DNA from: Periplaneta americana
Lineage: Eukaryota; Arthropoda; Insecta; Blattodea; Blattidae
DNA: 64,000 bases
NCBI RefSeq assembly: GCF_040183065.1
Contig: NC_091119.1
Coordinates: 107,287,763 to 107,351,762 of the forward strand
Direction of reading: 5' to 3'
How positions within the stretch are numbered: the first letter of the stretch is position 1; every line of letters begins with the position of its first letter. The position numbers and the translations under genes were made by a program. This document shows, piece after piece, positions 11,076 through 23,341 of the stretch. The notes below the pieces were generated by a model. The model ran no database searches. It was not told the origin of the DNA and saw only the letters and a list, made by a program, of their open reading frames with translations.

Positions 11076-11800
11076 GACGGAAGTTTTGTTCGCGAGAACC
11101 ATACGCACTCAATGGAATTCGCTCAGTGCCGCTTCGGATCTATCATGGAACTGCTGAAACTGTCTGAGCGACACGAACGATTTTGGAGTAGAAGCTGAGA
11201 GTCTAGCATCTATAACTCTCTGAAAAGAAGCAGCGAGTGCCTACCAATATGGCGGGAGTTATAAACTTAAATTGTGTGGTACTATATGTCTGCTTTTAAA
11301 ATAATTACAGCTAGTTTTAATTTAAAATTATTACATTATATCCTTATTCCGGTACTTTATACAGACCTATTGAAGCGAACACCATTATTGTCAGTATAAC
11401 ATATTCCCTTCTGCATTGAAGGTCAGCTTCCCACCAGCAATATTTGCGTTACCAAATTTATCAAATTTTATTCCGGATAGGCTTTCATGTTTTAAGCTTT
11501 GAGGCGAACAAATCTTGTGTACCTAATCATAAGTTATGTTGTGCAGAACGGTATTCCTTCCTTACGTTCTTTCTGCACTTTTTAATCTTCCTCGCAGAGC
11601 AAGAGCAGAAAGAACTGCGCCTAAACGGTGCTGGGGCAGCTGTTCCTGCGAGGCGACCGCATCCTTGAGCAGTTTCCGGTGATCAGAAACACAAAGGGAC
11701 ACAAAAATAGCAGAAAGAGCAAAAATAACAGGCGACGAGAACAAACTTATATTTTCAGTAAAAGTAAGTAACATCAATCAGTGGCAGTTTACCTATTCTG
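11076..11800. other. Interval without recognised genes
   Basis: Overlapping short frames at 11444-11668 and 11562-11777 are on opposite strands and have no recognisable domain. Confidence 0.35.
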
Positions 11801-12898
11801 TACCAGGTGGCCCACCTGCGCCGTTTTTTGTTGAACTAGACTCCCTTTCGTTCACAAAACACTATACAGTTGCCTAGTTCAAAGGCCTGGGAAACGGATA
11901 CCAAAAACAAATGCAAGCCCTGAGTACCCTTGTGGTTGAAACGTCAAGTACGACTAGTACAAGAGTAATGAACCCGCTCCATTTATTTTGTTCCTGTTTT
12001 GTTACTAATACTATGATAACAGCGGTGTTCCTGGTGTGTTTACGAATGAGTACACCGACATTGTATACTCACCGAACCGGTGGACAACAATGACGTCACG
12101 CTGCAGCGAAACAGGAACAAAACTGCAGAAAGGTTCGATGGCTGTCATGGTGGCTGTACAAGTTGTCTGTGCTACGCTAGCAAGATTTTGCGAAATTTCC
12201 GTACTTTCATCTCGTTCAAAGAAAAGAGAGCATAAATAATTTCTTTCTTGAACCGGTAGTAATAACTGGTCCGTTGACATGTTCGCTCATAAGCCATTAA
12301 CATATTGTTTTTACGTTGTGCTCATTACAAATAATACAGCAGAACACACCGCCATGACACAACAGTGCACTATGTCATTGGTCTGCTAATTCCCGCCCTA
12401 TACAAGAACCAATCAGATTCACTGATGGCGGCTGATGGATACTGCCACCACCTCTGCAAGCTAATGAAACCGATGCAACACCGGTGGACCATCAGTGACG
12501 TCATCGTTGATATTCGGAACACCGTAATGCCATCAGATTGCTCAGCGCTGAGATTCGGAATACGCTCATGGCAAAATGCAGCTACAGTTTGTAGGTTTTA
12601 CCAGCAGTGATTTAAAAGTAATGTTAATACGTGGTGGTGGTGGTGGTGGTGGTGGTGGTGGTGGTGGTGGTGGTGGTGGTGGTGGTGGTGGTGGTGGTGG
12701 TGGTAATCACATCACCATAAATTATAAACTACAAATTTCTTTCAGTACGTATAGCCAAGTATTTAAACCAGCGACAATCGCCATCTCATTGCACTTCATG
12801 AAGACATCGCCCCTGTAATGTAGAAAACTCTTCGTGTTCTTCTGTTTGATGGGTTTTCTATATTCATTTTAAAACGGCGCAGATGGGCCACGTGGTGT
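11801..12898. mobile_element. Inverted-repeat element of about 1.1 kb, class undetermined
   Basis: The left end TACCAGGTGGCCCACCTGCG and continuing CCGTTTT is matched inverted at the right end (AAAACGGCGCAGATGGGCCA then CGTGGTGTTA), about 27 bp with a few mismatches. The interior has a local direct repeat, CCGGTGGAC followed by a TGACGTCA palindrome, at 12077-12098 and 12480-12503. It also carries the (GGT)n tract. No transposase domain was recognised and the target-site duplication is unclear. Confidence 0.65.
12631..12704. repeat. (GGT)n microsatellite
   Basis: About 24 GGT units without interruption. The poly-glycine ORF across it is an artefact. Confidence 0.97.
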
Positions 12899-13596
12899 TA
12901 CTAGAATATAATCGAGAAATATTTTGAAGTGACATAATTCTCATTCAAAGTGAAAAGAAGAGGACTGAAGTTGTCTGCTAAAAGATATTAATATGAGACT
13001 TTTTATCAAATAAGAACTATGCTTAGAAGAAATTAAACCCTTTAACACAAGTCAGAGAATTGTGAAAACTGGAAAATATATATATACAAAGTACATTCGT
13101 AGTGCACTCTCACATTCCGGACACTTTGTTAAATCAAGATTATATAATTTGAGATCTCTCCAGCCTCACTTCTACACTCTTTCAGCTATGGAATCTCTGA
13201 GGGTTTATGTTAATGTGTACACAAAGAATTGTGGAGGAATAGTGCCAGCACGAGATAGAGGTAAAGAAAAGTGAAAATTCGAATGACAATACATTTAAAT
13301 TAAAATAATTTGAATATTTATTTGAGAATGCGGATATCTGTAAACGCAAAGCAAACAGGACTGTGTTTCCCTATTTAATATATTTTTCATAGTTACTCGT
13401 TTTGTAACCGATATTTAATGGGTTCTATATATGTACAATCTGCCTTCTATTGTTTGGCATTTCCATAGAAACTGAGTTCAAATTCATATTTTCACTTTTG
13501 AGTAAACTGATGTATTTAAGGGAATTTATTAGCAACAAATTTGTTTTCAGTTTTTCATACTTCTTAGAACATTTTACTGTAATTGGTGATATGTTA
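12899..13596. other. AT-rich interval, nothing recognised
   Basis: ORFs of 60-75 codons on both strands overlap each other and have no recognisable domain. Confidence 0.35.
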
Positions 13597-13880
13597 GTCT
13601 CACAGTGGCTCAATGCGCGAGTGGGCTTATAAGCCATAGGACCAGGGTTCAATTCCCTGTTGATCCACCCTGAATTTATAACTTGTGTTGGGCAAGCCCG
13701 TGGTCATGGCAACATAGGGGTTTTATTCTAGTACTGTGGCTCCACTGTGGCAACCCAATAATTCTCCATTATCTTCATTCATTACGAGTTTCATGTGGTT
13801 TCATCGCCCATGGACTCCGGATAATCTCTGACGAACAAAGTGGTCTACGGTTCCCGGCAATAGCGAAATCTAAGACTTCT
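13597..13880 (+). mobile_element. tRNA-derived SINE, distinct body
   Basis: The head contains A box AGTGGCTCAATGCG and B box CAGGGTTCAATTCCCTG (13643-13659). It is followed by a body (GGGCAAGCCCGTGGTCATGG, GGACTCCGGATAATCTCTGA, GGTCTACGGTTCCCGGCAAT) unlike types A and B. The ORF at 13683-13883 is only the body read through. The 3' limit is approximate. Confidence 0.7.
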
Positions 13881-14913
13881 TAAATTCGTAATGAAAAGTC
13901 GCCTTCATAAAAGAGGAGACCGGAGACCTTGGTCGTTCAAAAATAAGATGGCGTGAACAATATAATTTTAAAAATCGAGTTTCCAAGGACATAATTAATT
14001 GCGGTCCTATAAACTTGTTTATCCATTATGACGACGTATTTGTAAATCGTGTTCAGATTTGTATAGCAAAATTTGGTTTTCTGGAATAAAATCGTTTATG
14101 GGTCATTCCAAGCAAAAAAGTATGTTTTTGAACCATGATGTCTCAAAAGTTAAAAATATTGTAGTAGGTTGTTTTGTATGTTCTAAATATGAATTTCAAG
14201 CAATACTATATTTATAGCTTTCATAGTTTGGCAGCAATCAGAATTTAAAATATTGGTTTAGCAAAGAATACGGCTTCATTCATTGAAGTTTTTTTACTAT
14301 GTAAAGGAAGATGGAAAAATCATTTCAATGCAATTCGAAAAAAGGCGAGACTTGTTTATATATGCCCTTAAAATGAAAAAAAATATATAATTTTTTTAAT
14401 AGTTACCCACCGTAAAATAATTTTAAAGAATATAGGCTAGAACACAAAATGCAATTAATTTTTACAGACGAAAAAACATGTGTTTAATTCTTTAGAGTAT
14501 ATTGATTCCACTGTGAAAATTTTAGAATGTTGACTTAAATATTATGTCAATTTTTAATAATGTGCTCAGCTGGTAGGCTCTGCCGTCGTACAGAATGCTG
14601 CGCGATCAAGGTCAGGGAGACGGACGTTTGAGATTACTCAACGTTATTAAGTCTCGCGAACGCTACGACCGCCACACAAAGCAAGCGATTTTCAACCGTC
14701 GGAACAAAAATTAATAATTTTATTAATTAAATTATTCACAGGTTTTTTGAGATAAAGGCATAAAACTTGGGAGATGGATTAGGAATAAGATTTTCTTTAA
14801 TACGAATGGAATTCGCATGAATTTAATTTGTTACATTCGAATATAAAACTATTTCTTTTGTTTATGAGGTATTTTTATGAGCATGCCTTAATATTATTCG
14901 GATTAGTCTTTAA
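13881..14913. other. AT-rich interval, nothing recognised
   Basis: No supported ORF; a short GC-richer patch at about 14565-14700 (TGCTCAGCTGGTAGGCTCTG) could be a worn SINE head, but I cannot define it. Confidence 0.3.
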
Positions 14914-15092
14914 GGACCGTATTCATAGACATTTTTAGCGCGGGTTTCCGGTGGATGATCAGAGTTTTTCGTATTCATAAACCAGTGTTAGCGATAGGAT
15001 ATGATTTGAATTCTGTACTAGTAACAGTGGATAGCCGGGGCTAGCTTAGTACGCTCGTAGCGCGTGCTGCGAAATGTCTATGAAGAGCACCC
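14914..15092. mobile_element. PIF/Harbinger-like MITE, 179 bp
   Basis: The ends are imperfect inverted repeats: GGACCGTATTCATAGACATT at the left, and at the right the reverse complement of GGGTGCTCTTCATAGACATT. It is flanked by TAA (14911-14913) and TTA (15093-15095). A second copy in the opposite orientation is at 39787-39975. GGG-starting TIRs with a 3-bp TA-rich target duplication fit PIF/Harbinger MITEs. No coding capacity. Confidence 0.78.
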
Positions 15093-16835
15093 TTAGATAT
15101 TAAAATATGGTTATTCAGGTTTACAGTGGCGTCTGTTTAGTTTCGATGACACTTCATATAGGGTGTCTATAATATTTTAAATGATGGATAACCTGTAACT
15201 GCCACCCATTTTTCAGTCATCCGTATGACTAAAATATTAACGATATGGCGATCATAGTTGGCAGTTTAATTTGTTTTCATAATAACATTATTGTATTAAA
15301 AACCCAAAAAATTCATGACATCGCTGGCATATTCTTAAAATTTTGTATGCAATGACCCTAATGTAAAATTTAATTTAAAGAGAAAGAATATAAAAATAGC
15401 AATTAACGCTGTAGCAACTGCTTGGTAACAGTTCGGCGTACACTAATCAGTCCTTTAAGACTAGAGTTTTACACTAATATTAAACAATTCACGTAGGAAA
15501 CTCCAGTAGTGAAGGGTGGCTTTACTTTTTGTCAGGGTCCATACACCCTATTCAATATTTTATGCAAAGTGCTTATATTAATTCTGAAGAACTCTCGTGT
15601 AATCCCCAGCCTCCCCTCTCTCACAGTCTTTTACGCCCCGTCACCCCCTCTTTATAACCCGGGTGAGTAATCGCACCCCTCTCTGTCCTTTTTTCCTTTA
15701 CTCCAACCCAGAGAGAAACGTCGTCTTCCTTAATAATTAAATTTAATGCCCTTCCCCACCCTACAGTGATATCATTTCGCAATCTTATGTTTGTGCAGCT
15801 CAAAAGAAGGCGCAAGTATCCCATTATACGCATCTTTACTCGAAAATTGTCTTAAACCGCCCAACAAGATGAGAAGTATTACGAAATTTAATTTCTACTA
15901 ACCTCAGAGAAGTTGGCTACACTTGAAGCCAGAGATCTTCAAACTTCAAAGATATGCCTCTTGGCGTTATTGCTCTTTTAGTCTGTTTCTCTTGAGATGT
16001 GCACACTCTTGTATATTGTATCAGCATCAACCTCATAACTGTTCAACCAGTTGACAGAGTTTCACAAAATTTGGTAAGAGTATCATGTCATAAGAGGCTA
16101 ACCTCTATTCTGTAATAAACGTTCTCCACCAACAATATCACCAAGGGTTTCAAACTTGTACAGTGGATGGGAACTTCCAACATGATTAGCCGCACCTTGT
16201 ATCGATGTTTCATTTTATAGTAGCCTTTCAGCTGTGTCTAAGGCACGGAAAGAAAAGAGAAGCGGGGATAAAGAGAAAGTTGTTTCTGTGGCCACTGCAG
16301 GGGGCGGAATGACACGCCAGCGCACAAAATCTAATGAAAATAATTAACCTAACCTTCAAAGTTATACATTGGGTTTGGGTACAAGTTTCTTTTTAGTAAA
16401 TTGGTTTTTATAACACTAAAAAAAGGATTTGGAACCAGCTGAATTAAGATGTTTTCTTTCTTTAAAAAATCTAAATTACCCTACTGGTCGAATAAATATC
16501 TTAACACTATTACAGTTAATCATATTGCTATGGATACCAATTTCAATAAACTATATTTGCAGGATTATTATTTTTATTATATTGCATTAATTGCTTTCTT
16601 TCAATACACGACATTAAGCATTTTTCCTTTAAAAACGAAAGATATTCAAGCCATTATAACAAGATGAGTATATCTGAATATAAAGCAGTAAATAATCATG
16701 TGCGCATTATCACGTTATGTGAAGAGGTCTAATAAAGGCATATTATTACCCTTCGCGTTGGAGTTTTCCATCATACTATTTAAAATACCTAAAAACCTTA
16801 TCTGCACATAGGCACCGAGAAGGTCGTCCGAAAGT
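15093..16835. other. AT-rich interval, nothing recognised
   Basis: ORFs at 15621-15833 (minus) and 16449-16667 (plus) have no recognisable domain. A short purine-rich patch lies at about 16240-16300. Confidence 0.35.
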
Positions 16836-16878
16836 AACAATTGGAAGAGAAGGTCTGATGGCCTTAACTACACCAGAA

Positions 16879-16937
<59 letters not shown>
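16836..16937 (+). mobile_element. LINE 3'-end fragment with (AATA)n tail
   Basis: The sequence GAGAAGGTCTGATGGCCTTA and ACTACACCAG leads straight into about 15 AATA units (16876-16937). The same 3' motif followed by a simple-repeat tail occurs at 43080-43220 and, inverted, at 46627-46740. I infer a short 3' stub of one non-LTR family. Confidence 0.65.
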
Positions 16938-16938
<1 letters not shown>

Positions 16939-17032
16939 AATTCAAGCTGAGGACAGGCATTTAGGCCTTCTAGTTCGTAGGTTGGCATGGTTGTGCACCA
17001 CGGTCAGGTAAGATGCAGCAGATAAAAAAGTG

Positions 17033-17735
17033 TCCCTGTTTTGTGGGCATAGTTGCGCCCAGTTTCTATCAGGTTGAGAAAAGGGACATGGCATAGTTGC
17101 GCCCCGATGAAATAGGTAGAGAAAAAGGCATTACGGGAACTCGAGCCTCGTCATCAATCAACCTTATTGATTTCTTATTCGATTTAATATTCATTATCGA
17201 AACCGTTAAAATGAATACCATGAAGTTGACAGTGCTTTATTAACTGTTTTTTTTTACTGTTTATGTAGTGATTGTCGATAGCCTACCGTAAAAATGAACA
17301 CCATGAAGTTAGCAGTACTTTATTAACTGACATATTCAAACGAGTTTCATGGATCTCTCAGGAACGTCTTCCGTAGCTTTTCTTTTAACACTGTTCGATA
17401 CACTTTGTCTATCAATGTGTAAGTCCGCAGCGTGGTTATGATCAATTTTACTATTTAAAATAACACCTTTTTGTCTATCATACACAATATATGAACTGCA
17501 TTTTTTGTTTGTACACCGATACCACTACAATATTTTTTAAGCAATTTATTTATTTTATGACAATCACTTTTGTGTGTACTATACCCATTGCAGCGCAACT
17601 ATGCCATGCCCATTCTGCTACCTGATTTCTTCGGAGCGCAACTATGCCATGTCCATTCTGCTACCTGATTTCTTCGGGGCGCAACTATGCCATGCCTAGG
17701 CCTCCCAATTGACCACGGGGCGCAACTATGCCATA
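17033..17735. mobile_element. Inverted-repeat element with GGCATAGTTGCGCCC motifs
   Basis: GGCATAGTTGCGCCC occurs near 17051 and 17092 on the left, and its reverse complement GCGCAACTATGCC near 17594, 17637, 17680 and 17721 on the right. The first two right-hand copies lie in 43-bp direct repeats that include CCATTCTGCTACCTGATTTC. Inside, an 82-bp-spaced pair of direct repeats (ACCATGAAGTTGACAGTGCT-like, 17217 and 17299) is present. No transposase belongs to it; it directly precedes the Tc1 remnant. Confidence 0.6.
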
Positions 17736-18400
17736 CCAGGAGACAAAAACCAATGCTTCAGAGATACGAAGTGCACTCCTTTGGACCACTTGAGGCACAT
17801 AAGCTCCCAGACCATTAGAAATCGTCTCCACGGAATGAACATACGTGCAAGGCGATATCTTCACTTAATCACCATCATCGTGCAGCCCGCACCAGTGATG
17901 GCAGCAAGAGAGATGAGGTTCTGTGCTATTGAATTTGTTTAAAACCTGGTTGAGGAGAAGTTCAAATCTGGGGAGTTCCCGATAATGCAGCCCTTGTCCG
18001 CCATCCTGTAGAATACTACAGGCAGGGAGATGGCAATATCATGTTATGAGCAGGCATAATGCATGGCTTACCGACATCTCGAGTGATCATAACAGACAAT
18101 TTGATTGCAATCAAGTATCAGAGAGATACTGACCAAAGTACTGTCGGCCCCTATCGGGAACATTTTGGTGAAGATTTCATTTTTCAAGATGACAATGCTC
18201 ACGGTCAGCCAAATCTGAGAAGATACGTGATTCAACGAATTCAGACCGCTGGAATAATCGACAATTGTTGTCTGGGCTCCTCTTGAGTTCTACGGAATTG
18301 GGTCCATCACTTTATTTCCATCCCGGAGCAAGACGTGAGCACCGAAGGAAGAGATCTCTATAATGAGAGGGAAGAAACAGGTAGCGAGATCTATGAAAGA
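17736..18400 (+). pseudogene. Tc1-type transposase remnant
   Basis: The plus strand keeps pieces of a Tc1/mariner transposase in changing frames. The DNA-binding end reads TIRNRLHGMNIRARRYLH (about 17812-17868), matching the TIRNRLHEAGLRARR-type motif of Tc1 proteins. The catalytic part has FQDDNAHGQPNLRRYVIQRI (about 18182-18240), where QDDN holds the second catalytic Asp. The final WxxxSPDLNPIE block is unreadable. Stops at about 17941 and 18284 and frame changes make it inactive. Its TIRs were not located. Confidence 0.8.
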
Positions 18401-18454
18401 AAAGCAGAATGTCAATGTGATCTTGACGGAAAGCATCTGGTAACAGAGGACGAC

Positions 18455-18692
18455 TCATCTCTATGGAGTAATGGTTAGCATCCCGGGGTTCAAATCCTGG
18501 TTGGAAGAAGTTACATGGTTCAGGTTTACCTCAGAATTTTCTATCAACTCACTAAGAGCAAATGCTGGACAACTTTCGGCGTTGGACTCTGAACCCATTT
18601 CGCTGATATTATCACCTTTATTTCATTCAGACGCTAGATAGCCATAGCAGTTGATAAAGCGTTGTAAAATAACCCAATTGAAATGAAGAGAA
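18455..18692 (+). mobile_element. tRNA-derived SINE, head type B, internally deleted
   Basis: The head CTATGGAGTAATGGTTAGC (A box) runs almost directly into the B box (GGGGTTCAAATCCTGG), so the segment between the boxes has been lost relative to the copy at 34972. The body (GGTTCAGGTTTACCTCAG, CATTTCGCTGATATTATCAC) and 3' end (GTTGATAAAGCGTTGTAAAA) are otherwise present. Confidence 0.85.
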
Positions 18693-19378
18693 GCTCTTAC
18701 ATTCATAGTTATAACCCGGAAAGGCGAACTTCCGGCTTGGCCTTGTAGATCAAGGCGCTGCAATCGATCAGGTAATTGTTTATGTTACGGTAAGATGACG
18801 TCACAGAGTTGTTCCACATATTTTCAGCGTCAGAAGTTCACTTTGTCGGGTAGTACTAAGTACAATAAGTTTACTCTATTTTTTCTGTTACTTTTTTCCT
18901 TAAATCTCATCGGTTAACTGTCAGTTCCAAGATTGTTTGTAATGCAATAATTCAGAAATGGGTATCTTCAAAATTATGTTCTGCAATTTAAAAATACAAA
19001 ACCAATTGGAAACAACGCGTTTCATTGACGGATTGGCATAAATTTTCATGCAGATTGATTAATTGCTAACCCACAAGGAATAAAAGTGAAACGCAATAAA
19101 AATACCTATTAACCTATTTGTACAATAAACAAGGCGAAGATTCACTCCGTGTTACAACAGTGATAAAAACGTACCGCACACTATAATACAGGCGTGTCCA
19201 AGTGAGTTGTGATGCAAACGTCAGGCGCGAATCGAGCACTGTAACACGTAATGTTTCCTCCCTCAACCTCTTCCACTACCAGCAGCATGACAGAGGAACG
19301 ATGGTATCAGTGGCGCTTGTACCTTCGCAATCCTTTGATGAAGTTGTGTTCTTCTGTGTCGATTGTAAAGGAAAGGAG
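18693..19378. other. AT-rich interval, nothing recognised
   Basis: No supported ORF or repeat. Confidence 0.35.
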
Positions 19379-19525
19379 CTTCAATTCGCAATGGAAGGAA
19401 AAATTTTTGTTTGTGAGTATGAAAGAAATATTGAATGCCTCATTTGCCGCAAGGTTTTACGTGGGTTTTCAAAACCAACATAAAACGACATCATACTACG
19501 TTTCACTCCCGAAATTCTGATTTAA
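19379..19525 (+). pseudogene. hAT-type N-terminal zinc-finger remnant
   Basis: Across three frames the plus strand reads QWKEKFLFV, then EYERNIECLICRKVLRGF, then NIKRHHTTFHSRNSDLKSK. This is the W-x-E-x-F ... C-x2-C ... H-x4-H pattern of the amino-terminal zinc finger found in several hAT-family transposases and their domesticated relatives. Two frame changes and a stop break it, and the remainder of a transposase does not follow before the (TTA)n tract. It may be an older unit than the hAT copy at 20460. Confidence 0.6.
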
Positions 19526-19566
19526 AGAGTAAGCTTTACCTGCGTTGTTATTATTTTTATTATTTG

Positions 19567-19567
<1 letters not shown>

Positions 19568-19642
<75 letters not shown>
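19568..19642. repeat. (ATT)n microsatellite
   Basis: About 25 uninterrupted ATT units. Confidence 0.97.
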
Positions 19643-19644
<2 letters not shown>

Positions 19645-20455
19645 TTTACTTGTTCCATACAATCTATGTATATGTCAACGTAAAAGTGTGATGCAATTTT
19701 TTCACACATGAACATCGTGAAATCAAAATACAGGATACGTACTCGTATATTAGACAAGAATCTCTTGGCACAATTACGTGTGGATGTATCAGGGTATAAC
19801 ATCTGATTTTGAAGTTTTGTTTGCTCGAGTAGATGAAAAAGATTAGGAAACAAGAATAGTTAAGCATAAGTATTACTTATTATTACACACATATTTAAAC
19901 CAAATTATTTACAGTGAATCATTGATTGAATTGATAGTGTAACGGCATAATTAATAATTACTTAAAACAATTCATTAGTATATCCAATGCTACATACGAA
20001 GCATTATACATTGGCTCATTGAAGAGAATAACATGCATTACATTCATTTTCAAACGAATATTGTGTTATATTTAAAAAAGAAACTGTAGGGAAATATTTC
20101 ATGGAATCATTTTCTGCAAACATAATATATTATTTATGTTGATAATTCGATAAATAAGCCTCCATTAGTAACTGCTAAATGAAGTAATCCTCAACTGCCT
20201 CTCTTTGTGAGTTTTATCAGCTACCTCTTCATCCCTATTTCCAACCTGCCTGTAGTAAAAAAAAAAAAAACAACAACATGCCTCTGGACAATGTACGTAT
20301 ATACATGTTGAAAGTACAGTAGTTATTTTAGCTTCTTCTTGTCGCGGCAAGCGTTTGATTCGTTATTTTCACTGTCTCAGATTTAGTTAATTACATATTT
20401 TCAGAGAGGAATATTTGGTGTTCAGTTTTCAGAGTTTCATTCAGCCACGCCTAAA
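19643..20455. other. AT-rich interval, nothing recognised
   Basis: Short ORFs only. A left terminal inverted repeat for the hAT copy downstream was looked for here and not found. Confidence 0.35.
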
Positions 20456-21930
20456 ATAAAGCCATCTAAATCTTGTCATTTAAGACAGATTGTATCTGAA
20501 TCTGGAGATGATGTTTTCTCTACGGACGGTGAAATATTATTTTGTAAGTTGCGCGAAATAAAGACATCAATCGAAAGAAAATTCACGTTTAACAACATGT
20601 GGGTCGCGATAAGCATATATGGGCAGTGCAACTCGCAAATAAGAAGAAATCCACGCAACTTTTACCGCAACAAAGTGTATCCAAGAAAGAGAACAAATTG
20701 TCATATTTTTAAAGAGACTTTTGTGAAGTTCTAGTTTCTGCAAACATCCCATTTTGGACGCTGAACAATGCTAAATTGAAGAGCTTTCTGGAACTGCATT
20801 TCGGACGTCCTATTCCAGACGAATCAACTCTTCGGAAGAACTACCTGTTACAATATTACTACAACACCATTAGCAAGAAAAGGGGAAAAGTACATGGAAA
20901 GAAGATTTTCGTATCCATCGACGAAACGACTGATGTAGAAAATCGTTATGTAGCTAACGTTATCATTGGCACTTTGGAGATTGATGGACCAGGTGAAGTG
21001 CTTCTGCTCACAAGTGAAGTATTAGAAACTGTTAATCACTCCACAATTTGTAGACTCTTTTAAAAGTGAGTGTTTTTGTATGGCCTGAGGATATCAGAAA
21101 TGATGACGTCTTGCTTTTTGTGACCGACACATTGTGAAAGCAGGAAAGTCAATATAAGCTTTCTATCCGAAAATTTTGCACATTACTAGTTCAGCACACG
21201 CTATGCATAGGCTGGCAAAAGAAGTTAGAGCAAATTTTTCTCAAGTGAATTCCATAGTGTGAAAAACGAAGACAAGTTTTGTCAAGGCTCCCTCTCGTAA
21301 ACTGCCCTTCAAGTCCATGGCTCCCGGTGTTTCACTCCCACCAGAACCTGTCATTACCCGCTGGGGCACCTGGATAGATTTAGCAATTTTTAATAGATTT
21401 AGCAATTTTTATTGCGATCGTTTCCAAAATAATGAAATATCGAAACACTGAATCCTGAAGATGCTACTGCAATTGAAGCGGCTAAGACACCATTATCAAA
21501 TGGTGAAATTTAAGGATAGCTAGTCTTTATAAAGGCAAATTTCAGTTGTTTAACACAAGGAATCACAAGTGTACAGGAGAAAGGTGCATGTCTGGAAGGT
21601 TCTCTAGCTTTAGTTAACAAAATTGCATCTGATTTGAAAAGTGTGGGGGGAGAAGTTGGAAGAAGAGTATCTAAGAAAATGGAAAACTCTTGATACAAAA
21701 CTTTGTGTCGCATTTCTCAAGTGCTAACTGGTGAAACATTTGATACTTCCTGCATTGAAGAAGATCTCACTTCCAGTGATTTAACACATTTCAAGTATGC
21801 ATCAGTTGTCTCAGCGGATGTGGAAAGGAGTTACTCACAATACAAAAATGTTCTTTCCGACAACATGCGTTCCCTAATTTTCGAGAATCTGCGCGTGCTG
21901 ATGGTTACCTACTGCAATAATTTTGAATAA
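20456..21930 (+). pseudogene. hAT transposase, frameshifted but nearly full-length
   Basis: The plus strand carries hAT transposase parts in order. First comes an N-terminal finger region (VFSTDGEILFCK, about 20510-20545, with ERKFT after it) whose frame then breaks. Next is VSANIPFWTLNNAKLKSFLE and PIPDESTLRKNYLLQYY (about 20740-20870). KIFVSIDETTDVENRYVANV (20902-20961) contains the catalytic D of the RNase-H fold. Then VWPEDIRNDDVLLFVTD (about 21078-21125), KAPSRKLPFKSMAPG and SLPPEPVITRWGTW (about 21285-21375), and the C-terminal dimerisation block FKYASVVSADVERSYSQYKN ending MVTYCNN (21790-21927). Stops and frame changes occur at least near 20580, 21061, 21130 and 21390-21700. A possible right end, CCGGGCCCTG, lies at 22152-22161. 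The protein is not producible from this copy. Confidence 0.9.
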
Positions 21931-22151
21931 GGTAATATTTTTTATACGTGCTCTTTCCTGGAACATACAAATTCGCGAGTTTAAATTAATATTAGTTTTT
22001 TAATTTCAGTTCTAACGTTACAGAAGTAAAACTATGCTGTACTGCCATACCATAAAATGAAGACAAAATTTTTTAAGTATTTCTTTAGATAATTTTATTG
22101 ATTTTTAGGTCATTTTATAGATCATTTTTAGATATTTTCGGTCATCAAAAT

Positions 22152-22161
22152 CCGGGCCCTG
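22152..22161. repeat. Candidate right terminus of the hAT element
   Basis: CCGGGCCCTG, the reverse complement of a CAGGGCCCGG-type hAT end, lies 220 bp after the transposase stop. The matching left end is absent, so this is tentative. Confidence 0.4.
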
Positions 22162-23341
22162 TTTATGACGCTTGACCTAATTCTGGTACTGGTACCAGAA
22201 AAGGTTACCTAGCAACTAGTATTCCATGACAATCACCGCCTTCACAACACAATTCTATACAACGTACCTATAAGAAAACCCTTCAAAACAACAAAATAAC
22301 ATTTTCTTAGAAACGTTGTATGTAACATGTGTATAATCTTCTTATAAACACTTGGCTTCTGCATGATTTAATTTTTAGTCTATAAACACGTTCTTAATAT
22401 TTCTATTTCTATATTTTTTATTTCATCTAAGCTTTTATTATCAGTCTCCTTTCAACAGAGTAGTGTTAGTCTCACTATGTTCTCACTCTAGAATGTTTTA
22501 TACCTACATGTTTTGAAAATATTACGAATAAATCCTGCTAAATTTTTAATTTTCTTTTTCCGAAATTGTGTGAAATCTCATTCATGAATAACAAGTTACA
22601 GTCTAGTTAATTTAATGAACTATTCATCATTTCGTTTTCAACGAGAACTGCGTCTTTAAATTTACAAAATATATAAAATTATGAGAAAAATTTTCTGTTT
22701 AATAACTTCTCAAAGTAATACATACAGATATTAACTAAGGAAACGACAATGAATGAGTCAAGTCGAATAATGGCACTTAAAATCGAAGAGCCCAACATAT
22801 ACTTCTCCGCATTAATTCAATCTATTATAAATGTCACGCGATCTGCAAGAAAAAGAACACTGCAACGTCTGGTTCAATTTAAATATAATCTTAGTTTTAG
22901 TGGCATGAAATTACTTTACACAACAGTGATATGAGCTTGTTGCTTAGTAACATAATTCGCTGTATAATAGCACGTGCATGTCAAATTTAATTTGTAATTT
23001 TTCGCCTTTCGTGTTCAAAGTGATTGAATGAATTATGACGGGAGATAAGAATTTATGAACTAACTCGTGCAAATTCTCACCTCAACACGCAGCTAAGAGC
23101 TTACGCAATTCACATACACATACAGTAAAATCAGAAAAATAGTACACCTTTTGACACGGAAATTGGTCAGTGTTTAGAGGCTGTCCCATTTCGGAATAGC
23201 TCGGGAATCATCTTGTGCGCTGTGTTTTTACGCATGCGTTTTACATAGTTTCGAAAAACCGGTCTTTGTAACGAGAAGAAAGAGTTCTATCGCTAAGGCA
23301 TAAAGGCTTCGTAGGGAATGTGTCGTTTCGTGACACACAGA
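22162..23341. other. AT-rich interval, nothing recognised
   Basis: A 61-codon ORF at 22749-22934 has no recognisable domain. Confidence 0.35.

Noticed and set aside
12576..12818. Glycine-rich protein
   Set aside because: The Gly run is the (GGT)n microsatellite inside a transposon-like repeat.
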